Shown here in pieces: positions 14,715-23,846 of a stretch of DNA of 64,000 bases. The position numbers were made by a program, and so were the translations under genes. The DNA lies in contig NZ_CP028271.1 of NCBI RefSeq assembly GCF_009914055.1, positions 1,550,001 to 1,614,000 of the forward strand, given 5' to 3'. Position 1 is the stretch's first letter; each line of letters begins with the position of its first letter. The DNA comes from Mixta intestinalis (GTDB taxonomy: Bacteria > Pseudomonadota > Gammaproteobacteria > Enterobacterales > Enterobacteriaceae). The notes under the pieces were generated by a model. It was given only the letters and a program-made list of their open reading frames with translations, made no database searches and was not told the origin of the DNA.

Positions 14715-17402
14715 ATGGCCGTTACCAATGTCGCTGAACTTAACGCACTCGTTGAACGTGTGAAAAAAGCACAGCGCGAATATGCCAACTTCACTCAAGA
14801 ACAGGTCGACAACATCTTCCGCGCTGCTGCGCTGGCTGCTGCCGACGCCCGTATTCCGCTGGCTAAAATGGCCGTTGCGGAATCAGGTATGGGTATTGTG
14901 GAAGATAAAGTGATTAAAAACCACTTTGCCTCAGAGTATATTTACAATGCCTATAAAGATGAGAAGACGTGCGGCATCCTCGAAACAGATGATACCTTCG
15001 GCACCATTACCATCGCAGAACCTACCGGCCTGATTTGCGGTATCGTTCCCACCACCAACCCGACCTCAACCGCTATCTTTAAAGCACTGATCAGCCTGAA
15101 AACCCGTAACGGTATTATCTTCTCACCGCATCCACGTGCAAAAGATGCTACTAACAAAGCGGCAGACATCGTATTGCAGGCCGCTATCGCTGCCGGTGCA
15201 CCGAAGGATATTATCGGCTGGATCGATCAACCTTCTGTCGAACTTTCTAACCAGCTGATGCATCACCCCGATATCAACCTGATCCTGGCAACAGGTGGCC
15301 CGGGCATGGTGAAAGCGGCCTACAGCTCAGGTAAACCGGCCATCGGCGTTGGCGCAGGCAATACGCCGGTAGTGATTGATGAAACGGCCGATATTAAACG
15401 CGCCGTAGCTTCTATCCTGATGTCAAAAACCTTCGATAACGGCGTTATCTGTGCGTCTGAACAGTCTGTTATCGTAGTAGATTCCGTCTATGAAGCCGTA
15501 CGTGAACGCTTCGCCAGCCACGGCGGCTACCTGCTGCAAGGCACAGAACTGAAAGCGGTTCAGGATATTCTGCTGAAAAATGGTGCGCTCAACGCAGCGA
15601 TTGTTGGTCAGCCAGCAGTGAAAATTGCTGAAATGGCAGGCATCAACGTACCGGCAAATACCAAAATCCTGATCGGTGAAGTTAAAGTAGTTGATGAATC
15701 CGAACCTTTTGCGCATGAAAAACTGTCGCCGACGCTGGCAATGTATCGCGCCAGTGATTTTGCCGAGGCGGTAGATAAAGCTGAAAAACTGGTGGCGATG
15801 GGCGGTATCGGTCACACCTCCTGCCTCTATACCGATCAGGATAATCAGCATGAACGCGTTAACTATTTTGGCGACAAAATGAAAACCGCGCGTATTCTGA
15901 TTAACACGCCTGCTTCTCAAGGCGGTATCGGTGACCTGTATAACTTTAAGCTGGCTCCTTCTCTGACGCTGGGCTGCGGCTCCTGGGGTGGTAACTCCAT
16001 TTCGGAGAACGTTGGACCTAAACATCTTATTAATAAGAAAACCGTGGCCAAGCGAGCTGAGAATATGTTGTGGCATAAACTTCCTAAATCTATCTATTTC
16101 CGTCGTGGTTCGCTGCCAATCGCGCTGGAAGAAGTGGCAACGGATGGCGCGAAACGTGCATTTATTGTCACCGACCGTTTCCTGTTTAATAACGGCTATG
16201 CCGATCAGATTACGTCCGTCCTGAAGTCTCACGGCCTCGAAACCGAAATTTTCTTTGAAGTAGAAGCCGATCCGACATTAAGCATCGTGCGTAAAGGCGC
16301 TGAACAGATGAACTCCTTTAAACCGGACGTGATTATTGCGCTCGGCGGTGGTTCACCAATGGATGCGGCCAAAATCATGTGGGTAATGTACGAACATCCG
16401 GAAACCCATTTTGAAGAGCTGGCGCTGCGCTTTATGGATATCCGTAAACGTATCTACAAGTTCCCGAAAATGGGCGTGAAGGCGAAAATGGTCGCTATTA
16501 CCACGACATCTGGTACCGGTTCTGAAGTTACACCGTTTGCGGTAGTAACCGACGATGCAACGGGCCAAAAATATCCGCTGGCGGATTATGCGCTGACGCC
16601 GGATATGGCAATTGTCGATGCGAACCTGGTGATGAATATGCCAAAATCGCTGACCGCGTTCGGCGGTCTCGATGCCGTCACCCATGCGCTGGAAGCTTAT
16701 GTATCCGTGCTGGCTAATGAATATTCCGATGGTCAGGCTCTGCAGGCGCTTAAGCTGCTGAAAGATAATCTGGCAAACAGTTACCACTACGGCGCTAAAA
16801 ATCCGGTGGCGCGCGAACGTGTGCATAACGCCGCAACCATTGCCGGTATCGCTTTTGCGAACGCCTTCCTTGGCGTATGTCACTCTATGGCGCACAAACT
16901 GGGCTCAGAGTTCCATATTCCGCACGGACTGGCTAATGCCCTGCTGATTTCAAACGTTATTCGCTATAACGCGAATGATAACCCGACCAAGCAGACCGCT
17001 TTTAGTCAGTATGACCGTCCGCAGGCGCGTCGTCGTTATGCCGAAATTGCCGATCATCTTGGCCTGAGCGCCGCAGGCGACCGCACCGCGCAGAAAATTG
17101 AAAAACTGCTGGCATGGCTGGAAGAGATGAAATCGCAGCTGGGCATTCCGAAATCCATCCGCGAAGCTGGCGTACAGGAAGCTGACTTCCTGGCGAAAGT
17201 CGATAAACTGGCCGAAGATGCGTTTGATGACCAGTGCACCGGCGCTAACCCACGTTATCCGCTGATTGCTGAACTGAAACAGATTATGCTGGATACGTTC
17301 TACGGTCGTGAATATGCAGAACCGTTTGAATCCGTATCTGAAGCAATTAGCGCTCAGCCGGTTCAGGAAACGAAAGCGACCCGGAAAACTAAAAAAGCCT
17401 GA
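14715..17402 (+). CDS. adhE: Bifunctional acetaldehyde-CoA/alcohol dehydrogenase AdhE
   Basis: AdhE reduces acetyl-CoA to acetaldehyde and then ethanol, regenerating NAD+ during fermentation, and forms spirosome filaments. The 895-residue protein has an N-terminal aldehyde dehydrogenase half with the catalytic Cys in NGVICASEQ (about 246), a linker, and a C-terminal iron-dependent alcohol dehydrogenase half with GGGSPMDAAK, THALEAYV and HKLGSEFHIPHG supplying metal ligands. Codon use is of the highly expressed type (AAC, GGT, CTG rich). A strong AGGAG precedes the ATG. It is followed directly by an intrinsic terminator. Confidence 0.98.
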   Translation: MAVTNVAELNALVERVKKAQREYANFTQEQVDNIFRAAALAAADARIPLAKMAVAESGMGIVEDKVIKNHFASEYIYNAYKDEKTCGILETDDTFGTITIAEPTGLICGIVPTTNPTSTAIFKALISLKTRNGIIFSPHPRAKDATNKAADIVLQAAIAAGAPKDIIGWIDQPSVELSNQLMHHPDINLILATGGPGMVKAAYSSGKPAIGVGAGNTPVVIDETADIKRAVASILMSKTFDNGVICASEQSVIVVDSVYEAVRERFASHGGYLLQGTELKAVQDILLKNGALNAAIVGQPAVKIAEMAGINVPANTKILIGEVKVVDESEPFAHEKLSPTLAMYRASDFAEAVDKAEKLVAMGGIGHTSCLYTDQDNQHERVNYFGDKMKTARILINTPASQGGIGDLYNFKLAPSLTLGCGSWGGNSISENVGPKHLINKKTVAKRAENMLWHKLPKSIYFRRGSLPIALEEVATDGAKRAFIVTDRFLFNNGYADQITSVLKSHGLETEIFFEVEADPTLSIVRKGAEQMNSFKPDVIIALGGGSPMDAAKIMWVMYEHPETHFEELALRFMDIRKRIYKFPKMGVKAKMVAITTTSGTGSEVTPFAVVTDDATGQKYPLADYALTPDMAIVDANLVMNMPKSLTAFGGLDAVTHALEAYVSVLANEYSDGQALQALKLLKDNLANSYHYGAKNPVARERVHNAATIAGIAFANAFLGVCHSMAHKLGSEFHIPHGLANALLISNVIRYNANDNPTKQTAFSQYDRPQARRRYAEIADHLGLSAAGDRTAQKIEKLLAWLEEMKSQLGIPKSIREAGVQEADFLAKVDKLAEDAFDDQCTGANPRYPLIAELKQIMLDTFYGREYAEPFESVSEAISAQPVQETKATRKTKKA

Positions 17403-17415
17403 TTCATCAGGTGAT

Positions 17416-17443
17416 AAAAAACCCGCTTCGGCGGGTTTTTTTA
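17416..17443 (+). terminator. adhE terminator
   Basis: ACCCGC-TTCG-GCGGGT with a stable TTCG tetraloop is preceded by AAAAA and followed by TTTTTTTA, 14 bases after the adhE stop. This is a textbook intrinsic terminator. Confidence 0.93.
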
Positions 17444-17600
17444 TTGCTGTTGCTACCAGATAAAAATGTTAGTTTCAGTGTGGAAAATAGAGTGTTTGCT
17501 GACATGTTCTGCTCTGAACTTATCCCTGTTTCATTACCTCTCCATAAACGCGCTGTAAGCCGCTACAGGCTACGTTACCTCCCTCACTATAGGTATCCAT

Positions 17601-18206
17601 TCAGTCAAGTTTAACCGGCGTCAGAAAGCCGTTAGCAAGGGCTTCTTTATAGTGTTTACGGCAGACGGAGAGATAACGCTCGTTACCACCGATGACAACC
17701 TGTTCCCCTTCAGCGAAAGGTTTTCCATTACCATCAAGCCGTAGTACCATTCCTGCCTTGCGTCCACAGTGGCAAATACTCTTTAATTCAACCAGTTTGT
17801 CAGCCCAGGCTAATAAATACTGACTGCCGCTAAATAATTCACCGAGGAAATCAGTACGCAAGCCATAACAGAGTACGGGAATATCAAGGTAGTCGACCAC
17901 ATCAGAAAGTTCTCTAACCTGATCACGAGTCAGAAATTGGCATTCATCAACCAAAATGCAGTGTACCGGCTTTTTTTGATGCTCTTCAGTAATTTCATGC
18001 ATCAGTAAAGTCTGACTGTTGTACAATTTCGCCGGCGACGAAAGACCGATACGTGAGCTTACCTTACCGCTGCCAAAGCGATCGTCTATCTCCGCAGTCC
18101 AGACCAGCGTACGCATCCCCCTTTCCTGATAATTATAAGAAGACTGCAACAATGCGGTGGATTTCCCAGCGTTCATCGCTGAGTAATAAAAATAAAGCTG
18201 AGCCAT
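17601..18206 (-). CDS. tdk: Thymidine kinase
   Basis: Tdk phosphorylates thymidine to dTMP in the pyrimidine salvage pathway. The 201-residue protein begins MAQLYFYYSAMNAGKSTALL, with the P-loop at about 8-16, Walker B-like VDECQF near 86-91, and zinc ligands in ICHCGRKA and VCRKHY. The start at 18206 matches E. coli and has a GGCGGAG site; an in-frame upstream ATG would add an atypical tail. It is convergent with adhE and divergent from hns, as in E. coli. Confidence 0.96.
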   Translation of the reverse strand: MAQLYFYYSAMNAGKSTALLQSSYNYQERGMRTLVWTAEIDDRFGSGKVSSRIGLSSPAKLYNSQTLLMHEITEEHQKKPVHCILVDECQFLTRDQVRELSDVVDYLDIPVLCYGLRTDFLGELFSGSQYLLAWADKLVELKSICHCGRKAGMVLRLDGNGKPFAEGEQVVIGGNERYLSVCRKHYKEALANGFLTPVKLD

Positions 18207-18692
18207 GGGCCAAACTCCGCCAAAAGGGTTAAACAAAAATAACGTTCGGATTGTATCACAACGCCTGTGCTATGGCGGGGGCCCCTTCCAATAAGAATAT
18301 CCTCTTTAACCACAACGCAGGGTTACCCCAACAGCACTTCTGTCATAATGGGTGGCTGAGCATAAAATGATAAAAGCACAAAGCTGTTTCTTATTATCAA
18401 CGCTTTGACAAAGGCTGACAAAAACTCTCCTATTGTTGACTAAGGTTTAGCTATACCCTGATTTAAACGATAGGTTAACGGATAGCCCCTTTGTATCCTG
18501 AGGACGTTTAAAGCGACGCGCTTATTTTCGCTTTCGGCATCTATAACTTTCCACCAATTGCGTTATGCAAATCGCACTTTAAAAAGGCTTTGTGAATTTC
18601 TTACAAAATTAACTATTGCAGTTCTTTTTTTCCGCCTCTATTATTATCAGGCAGAACATTTCTCCCACCCAATATATTTTGAGATTAGGACA
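18207..18692. other. tdk-hns intergenic regulatory region
   Basis: This 486-base region holds the tdk promoter and the hns promoter but no credible gene. It is AT-rich towards hns, in keeping with H-NS autoregulation at its own promoter. A CCAAT lies at about 18554-18558, the pentamer reported to matter for CspA activation of hns in E. coli; here that link is inference. Confidence 0.6.
18616..18644 (+). promoter_or_regulatory. hns promoter
   Basis: TTGCAG (18616-18621) and TATTAT (18639-18644) are separated by exactly 17 bases, a good sigma-70 promoter. Predicted start near 18651 gives a leader of about 42 bases to the hns ATG. Confidence 0.7.
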
Positions 18693-19100
18693 ATGAGCGA
18701 AGCACTTAAAATTCTGAACAATATCCGTACACTGCGCGCCCAGGCCAGAGAATGTACTCTGGAAACTCTGGAAGAGATGCTGGAAAAACTGGAAGTCATC
18801 GTTAACGAACGTCGTGAAGAAGAAAGCCAGGCGCAGGCTGAAATTGAAGAACGTACACGTAAACTTCAACAATATCGTGAAATGCTGATTGCAGATGGTA
18901 TTGACCCGAATGAACTGCTGCAAACTATGGCAGCAACTAAATCAAGCGGTAAAGCTAAACGTGCTGCACGTCCGGCTAAATATAAATACGTTGATGAAAA
19001 TGGCGAAACTAAAACCTGGACCGGCCAGGGCCGTACTCCAGCAGTCATCAAGAAAGCCATTGAAGAGGAAGGCAAACAGCTGGACGATTTCCTGCTGTAA
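18693..19100 (+). CDS. hns: Nucleoid-associated silencer H-NS
   Basis: H-NS coats curved AT-rich DNA and silences acquired genes. The 135-residue protein has the N-terminal helical oligomerisation domain (about 1-64, MSEALKILNNIRTLRAQARE onwards), a second dimer site, a basic linker with KAKRAARPAKYKY, and the C-terminal DNA-binding domain with the TWTGQGRTP AT-hook-like loop (about 108-116). The open frame continues 45 codons upstream, but the ATG at 18693 matches all H-NS proteins and lies just after GATTAGGA. Confidence 0.98.
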   Translation: MSEALKILNNIRTLRAQARECTLETLEEMLEKLEVIVNERREEESQAQAEIEERTRKLQQYREMLIADGIDPNELLQTMAATKSSGKAKRAARPAKYKYVDENGETKTWTGQGRTPAVIKKAIEEEGKQLDDFLL

Positions 19101-19123
19101 TTCCTGTTCAGGGTGCTTCCCTT

Positions 19124-19150
19124 AACCCCATTTCCCGATGGGGTTTTTTG
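19124..19150 (+). terminator. hns terminator
   Basis: AACCCCAT-ttcccg-ATGGGGTT followed by TTTT lies 23 bases after the hns stop, a clear intrinsic terminator. Confidence 0.9.
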
Positions 19151-19193
19151 TTGATCATTTTGTTGCACTCTTTATCACACCAGGTATACCCAT

Positions 19194-19223
19194 AAAAAAA
19201 GGAAGCTATCAGCTTCCTTTTTT
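19194..19223. terminator. Bidirectional terminator between hns and uge
   Basis: AAAAAAAGGAAGCT-atc-AGCTTCCTTTTTT is a nearly perfect inverted repeat with A and T runs. On the minus strand it ends the galU-ugd-uge unit; on the plus strand it is a second stop behind hns. Confidence 0.9.
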
Positions 19224-19241
19224 ATCTCTGAATAACTGACA

Positions 19242-20246
19242 TCACACCCGGTAAAACGCCCTGTACCAGTCTACAAAGCGCTGAATGCCCTCTTCCACGC
19301 TGGTTTGTGGTTTAAAGCTGATCGCCTCAAACAAGGCCTGCGTATCGGCGCTGGTTTCCAGCACGTCGCCGGGCTGCATCGGCAGCATGTTTTTACGCGC
19401 TTTAATACCCAGCGCTTTTTCCAGCGCATCTATATAAGCCATCAGCGTGACAGGCTGGCTGTTTCCAATATTATAGACCCGGTAAGGTGCCGAACTGGTA
19501 GCCGGAGAACCCTTTTCAACCGTCCAGCTGGCATCGCTTTGAGGAATAACCGCCTGCAAACGATAGATAGATTCAGTAATGTCATCAATATAGGTGAAAT
19601 CCCGACGCATTTCGCCATTGTTATAAACGTCAATATTTTCACCAGCAATAATAGCGCGTGTAAATTTAAACAACGCCATATCAGGCCTTCCCCATGGACC
19701 ATACACGGTAAAAAACCGCAATCCGGTCGTGGGAATACCATACAGGTGAGAATAAGTATGGGACATTAACTCGTTTGCTTTTTTTGTCGCTGCATAAAGC
19801 GATACCGGATGATCAACACTGTCATCGGTAGAAAAAGGCATTTTCCGATTCAGTCCATAAACGGAGCTGGAGGAAGCGTATAACAGATGCTCGATTTTAT
19901 GATGCCGACAGCCTTCAAGTATATTGAGATGACCAATCAGATTAGCGTCCGCATAAGCGTGTGGGTTCTCAATAGAGTAACGAACCCCAGCCTGGGCACC
20001 GAGATGAATGACTCGCTGAAAACGATGCTGCGCAAACAGAGAAGCCATCGCATCACGATCGGCTAAGTCAGCTTCAATAAAGGTAAAATCAGCGGAAGTA
20101 ATTTCATTAAGGCGGGCGTGTTTGAGATTAACGTCATAATAATCATTCAGGTTGTCGATACCGACAACCTGGTGACCGGCTGACAACAGGCGTTGGGTCA
20201 CGTGAAAACCAATAAAGCCTGCCGCGCCGGTAACCAGATAGTTCAT
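19242..20246 (-). CDS. uge: UDP-glucuronate 4-epimerase
   Basis: The 334-residue extended short-chain dehydrogenase has the Rossmann motif GAAGFIGFHV (about 7-16), the SSSSVYG stretch and the catalytic YAATKKAN (YxxxK). The RYSIENPHAYADANLIGHLN and TVYGPWGRPDMALFKF segments are characteristic of UDP-glucuronate 4-epimerases, which make UDP-galacturonate for capsule, lipopolysaccharide core or exopolysaccharide. It lies 14 bases downstream of ugd, whose product is its substrate, so the pathway order supports the call. A UDP-glucose or UDP-GlcNAc epimerase is less likely. It is absent from this place in E. coli K-12. Confidence 0.88.
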   Translation of the reverse strand: MNYLVTGAAGFIGFHVTQRLLSAGHQVVGIDNLNDYYDVNLKHARLNEITSADFTFIEADLADRDAMASLFAQHRFQRVIHLGAQAGVRYSIENPHAYADANLIGHLNILEGCRHHKIEHLLYASSSSVYGLNRKMPFSTDDSVDHPVSLYAATKKANELMSHTYSHLYGIPTTGLRFFTVYGPWGRPDMALFKFTRAIIAGENIDVYNNGEMRRDFTYIDDITESIYRLQAVIPQSDASWTVEKGSPATSSAPYRVYNIGNSQPVTLMAYIDALEKALGIKARKNMLPMQPGDVLETSADTQALFEAISFKPQTSVEEGIQRFVDWYRAFYRV

Positions 20247-20260
20247 AATTTCCTCATTAA

Positions 20261-21601
20261 TTATGCAATTTGAATAGACGCTCCGCGGCCAATTGCATAA
20301 TAAACAAAACCGCGTTTGCTGGTACGTTCTGGATCATACAGGTTACGACCATCAAAAATCACGGGTTGTTTTAAGGCGTTTTTAATGACGTCAAAGTCCG
20401 GCGCACGGAAATTTTGCCATTCGGTACAGATGACCAGTGCATCGGCACCCTGCAGGGCCGCTTCTTTGGTTCCCATCAGCTTAAGATCGGCACGATGGCC
20501 ATAAATACGCTGAGCTTCATCCATCGCTTCAGGATCGAAAGCCTGTACCGTTGCACCAGCGGCCCAGAGCGTTTCCATTAGCACGCGGCTGGAAGCCTCA
20601 CGCATATCATCGGTATTCGGCTTAAACGCCAGGCCCCACAGTGCGAAGGTTTTACCCTTCAGATCGTCGCCAAAGTGACGCTTAATAAAGCCAGGCAGCT
20701 TCATTTTCTGATCGTCATTGACATCTTCAACCGCCTGCAACAGACGAGGCTTATAGCCAATGGTTTCAGCGGTACGAATCAGCGCCTGCACATCTTTCGG
20801 GAAGCATGAGCCACCGTAACCGCAGCCCGGATAGATAAAGTGATAGCCAATACGAGAGTCGGAACCAATCCCCTGGCGCACTTTTTCGATATCCGCACCC
20901 AGACGCTCTGCCAGATTGGAAATCTCATTCATAAAGCTGATTTTAGTTGCCAGCATACAGTTAGCAGCATACTTGGTCAGCTCTGCGCTACGAATATCCA
21001 TCAGAATCAGACGATCGTGGTTACGATTGAACGGCTCATACAGTTCACGCAGCAGTTCAACCACCTCTTCGTTGTCAGTCCCAACCACAATACGCTCAGG
21101 ACGCATACAGTCGCTGACTGCCGCCCCTTCTTTCAGGAATTCTGGATTAGAAACCACGTCGAAGGTTAAATCCACGCCCCGCGCATTCAGCGTTTCCTGC
21201 ATAACCCCGCGAACGCGATCGGCCGTCCCCACTGGTACAGTAGACTTATCCAGCACCACTTTATGCTCTTTCATATGCTGAGCAATTGTGCGGGCAACGG
21301 CGGTAACATATTTCAGATCGGCAGAGCCATCCTCGTCCGGCGGCGTACCTACGGCGATAAACTGCATTACACCGTGATTGACGCCCTCTTCGGCATTGGT
21401 AGTAAAGTTCAGACGGCCCGCCTCATAGTTTTGCTTAACCAGCGGCGTTAAACCTGGCTCATAAATAGGAATGATCCCTTTCTTCAGATTTTCGACTTTG
21501 TTTTCGTCGACATCAATACAAAGAACGTCATGTCCGACTTCGGCCAATACCGCAGCCTGAACCAGACCCACATAGCCGATACCAAATACGGTGACTTTCA
21601 T
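20261..21601 (-). CDS. ugd: UDP-glucose 6-dehydrogenase
   Basis: Ugd oxidises UDP-glucose to UDP-glucuronate with two NAD+. The 446-residue protein begins MKVTVFGIGYVGLVQAAVLA (Rossmann), has the central helix and the catalytic Cys in PGCGYGGSCFPKDVQ (about 260-270), and a C-terminal UDP-binding domain (FALWGLAFKPNTDDMREA). It is longer than E. coli K-12 Ugd (388) and resembles the about 450-residue subgroup. It lies 27 bases after galU and 14 before the epimerase gene. Confidence 0.95.
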   Translation of the reverse strand: MKVTVFGIGYVGLVQAAVLAEVGHDVLCIDVDENKVENLKKGIIPIYEPGLTPLVKQNYEAGRLNFTTNAEEGVNHGVMQFIAVGTPPDEDGSADLKYVTAVARTIAQHMKEHKVVLDKSTVPVGTADRVRGVMQETLNARGVDLTFDVVSNPEFLKEGAAVSDCMRPERIVVGTDNEEVVELLRELYEPFNRNHDRLILMDIRSAELTKYAANCMLATKISFMNEISNLAERLGADIEKVRQGIGSDSRIGYHFIYPGCGYGGSCFPKDVQALIRTAETIGYKPRLLQAVEDVNDDQKMKLPGFIKRHFGDDLKGKTFALWGLAFKPNTDDMREASSRVLMETLWAAGATVQAFDPEAMDEAQRIYGHRADLKLMGTKEAALQGADALVICTEWQNFRAPDFDVIKNALKQPVIFDGRNLYDPERTSKRGFVYYAIGRGASIQIA

Positions 21602-21628
21602 TGTGTTATCCTGTTGCTGTGTGAATTA

Positions 21629-22537
21629 TTACTTTTTATTTTCAACTGTATTGTGCAGCCACTGTTTGAAATCATTGCCCAGCGACGGATGGCGTAAACC
21701 ATATTCTACAAATGCCTGCATATAGCCCAGCTTATTGCCGCAGTCATGACTAATGCCTTTCAGGTGATACGCTTCAACCGTTTCTTTTTCCATCAGCATG
21801 GCGATAGAGTCAGTCAGCTGTACTTCACCACCCGCTCCCGGAGGCGTTTTAGCCAGCAGAGGCCAGATATCGGCAGAAAGGACATAGCGACCTACAACAG
21901 CCAGATTCGACGGCGCTTCATCTGCCTTCGGTTTTTCTACCACACCCACCATCGGTGCGCTGTCACCAGGTTGCAGTTCCGCTCCCTGACAATCCACAAC
22001 GCCATACGCTGTCACGTCAGCAACAGGCTCCACCATAATCTGGCTGTGACCACTTTCATCAAAGCGATTCAGCATTTCCGCCAGGTTATCTTTTGTCGGG
22101 TTAGATTCATATTCGTCAATAATAACGTCAGGCAGAATCACCGCTACCGGCTCGTCACCCACTAACGGATGCGCGCACATTACCGCGTGCCCTAACCCTT
22201 TAGCAATACCCTGACGAACCTGCATAATAGTCACGTGGGGCGGGCAAATAGACTGGACTTCATCCAGCAGCTGACGCTTCACGCGCTTTTCCAGCATCGC
22301 TTCCAGCTCAAAGCTGGTATCAAAATGGTTTTCGATAGAATTTTTTGATGAGTGCGTAACCAGCACAATTTCATTAATCCCGGCAGCGATACATTCGTTA
22401 ACGACATACTGAATTAACGGTTTATCAACCAGCGGCAGCATTTCTTTTGGAATGGCCTTGGTTGCGGGTAGCATACGCGTCCCCAAACCGGCAACAGGGA
22501 TTACCGCTTTTTTTACTTTAGACTTATAGGCAGACAT
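21629..22537 (-). CDS. galU: UTP-glucose-1-phosphate uridylyltransferase GalU
   Basis: GalU makes UDP-glucose from glucose-1-phosphate and UTP. The 302-residue protein has the nucleotidyltransferase signature AGLGTRMLPATKAIPKEMLP (about 17-36) and the LPDVIIDEY and GVVEKPK segments. Length is identical to E. coli. A GAGAGGTG site precedes the ATG. It leads the galU-ugd-uge set that turns glucose-1-phosphate into UDP-glucose, UDP-glucuronate and UDP-galacturonate. Confidence 0.97.
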   Translation of the reverse strand: MSAYKSKVKKAVIPVAGLGTRMLPATKAIPKEMLPLVDKPLIQYVVNECIAAGINEIVLVTHSSKNSIENHFDTSFELEAMLEKRVKRQLLDEVQSICPPHVTIMQVRQGIAKGLGHAVMCAHPLVGDEPVAVILPDVIIDEYESNPTKDNLAEMLNRFDESGHSQIMVEPVADVTAYGVVDCQGAELQPGDSAPMVGVVEKPKADEAPSNLAVVGRYVLSADIWPLLAKTPPGAGGEVQLTDSIAMLMEKETVEAYHLKGISHDCGNKLGYMQAFVEYGLRHPSLGNDFKQWLHNTVENKK

Positions 22538-22732
22538 TAAGGCACCTCTCTTATAGGCCGTTCAAGTTAATACTTGATATGTCAATTTAAAAAACGAAAC
22601 GAGTATATCAGTTCAAAGCCGCCGGATTTATCCTGGATAAGATGTTTCCAGCGAAATTAAGATTATTACCCAAGTGTAAATGTTATAGTTACAACTGTCT
22701 GTGAAGTGCAAAAAATAAAAAACAATTGTTTA

Positions 22733-23746
22733 TTATTCAGGCGACAACATCAGGCGCAGCCGCCCACCATTCCCCCACACCTGGCACTGCCAGGCACTGC
22801 CCTGCTGATTAACTTGATTAAGATGCGTGCTTCCCAGCGTTCCCAGAGGGACGCCATTGCTAAGCTGTATTTCCTGATCGTTAATGTTTAGCGTTGCGTT
22901 TAAACCTGCGGAAACCAGAATCAGATTTTTATGTACCTGATGATAATAACCGACTAATAAAGGAAACTGCCCTTTTAGATTCGCCTGGCGCAATAACAGA
23001 TTAACCTGCTTTAATACGCTGCTTAATTCCGGCAAACGCTGTTTTTGTCCGGAAAGCTGTTCCTGCAACAGGCCATTGAACAACGCCCGTAGCAGCAGGG
23101 CCGCCAACACGCCGTTATCACCTGCGCGCGTAACATCCAGACAATAAAACGCCAGATCTTTATCCGATAACGCGGCGATATCCAGTACCAGCCCAGGCTG
23201 CTCCGCCATTGTGAGCTGACGATAGTTTATACGGCAGTTGGCTATCACCTGCTGAACCGGCGGCTGTAACTGCTTAAGGAGCTTGGCCGCCGCAGAAGGA
23301 TCGCTAACCAGAGCATCCCAGTCCTGAAAGAGTTGCTCTTCTTCTTCGACCTGTGAAGTAAACATTGAAGGATAGAGGCATTCGTAGACTGCCTCACGCA
23401 GGCGCTCCATATCTTTAATCGGTTTCAGCAGAACATCCTGCACGCCAAGGCGCAGAACGTGAGCGATATCGGACATCTGCTCAGTAGCGGAAATGACCAG
23501 TACGGGAACCTGATTATTGCGGGTACGTAAATGTTCTACGAGCTGGATACCGTTCATACGCGGCATTTCCAGATCGCAGATCAGTAAATCGGGCTGATGC
23601 AAGCGCAACGTTTCGATAGCATCAAGACCATCGCTGGCGACAAGCAGACTGGCACCAAGCGAACTTAAGAAATTTTCCAGCAGGGAGCGAAAAACAACCT
23701 CATCCTCAACAACCAGGATCTGTTTTCCTGTTAATGGTTTTTCCAT
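22733..23746 (-). CDS. rssB: RssB adaptor/response regulator for RpoS degradation
   Basis: RssB delivers sigma-S to ClpXP. The 337-residue protein has an N-terminal receiver domain with acidic residues EDE near 14-16, phosphorylatable Asp58 in LLICDLEMPRMNG and Lys in LLKPI, a linker helix, and a C-terminal degenerate PP2C-like domain (about 200-337). It lies 195 bases upstream of galU and downstream of rssA on the same strand; rssA and rssB are separated by about 100 bases. Confidence 0.94.
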   Translation of the reverse strand: MEKPLTGKQILVVEDEVVFRSLLENFLSSLGASLLVASDGLDAIETLRLHQPDLLICDLEMPRMNGIQLVEHLRTRNNQVPVLVISATEQMSDIAHVLRLGVQDVLLKPIKDMERLREAVYECLYPSMFTSQVEEEEQLFQDWDALVSDPSAAAKLLKQLQPPVQQVIANCRINYRQLTMAEQPGLVLDIAALSDKDLAFYCLDVTRAGDNGVLAALLLRALFNGLLQEQLSGQKQRLPELSSVLKQVNLLLRQANLKGQFPLLVGYYHQVHKNLILVSAGLNATLNINDQEIQLSNGVPLGTLGSTHLNQVNQQGSAWQCQVWGNGGRLRLMLSPE

Positions 23747-23846
23747 TGCTTCCCCCTGTAAGCCAGATAATTCAATAGTGGTTCAAGATGCGCACTTGTG
23801 CCTGTCAGAATTGACTGAAGTGACATGTATAATTGACCCATTCTCA

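Noticed and set aside
20840..21169. Long open frames antisense to ugd, adhE, oppA, topB and others
   Set aside because: They mirror the codon pattern of the real gene on the other strand, lack ribosome-binding sites and show low-complexity composition.
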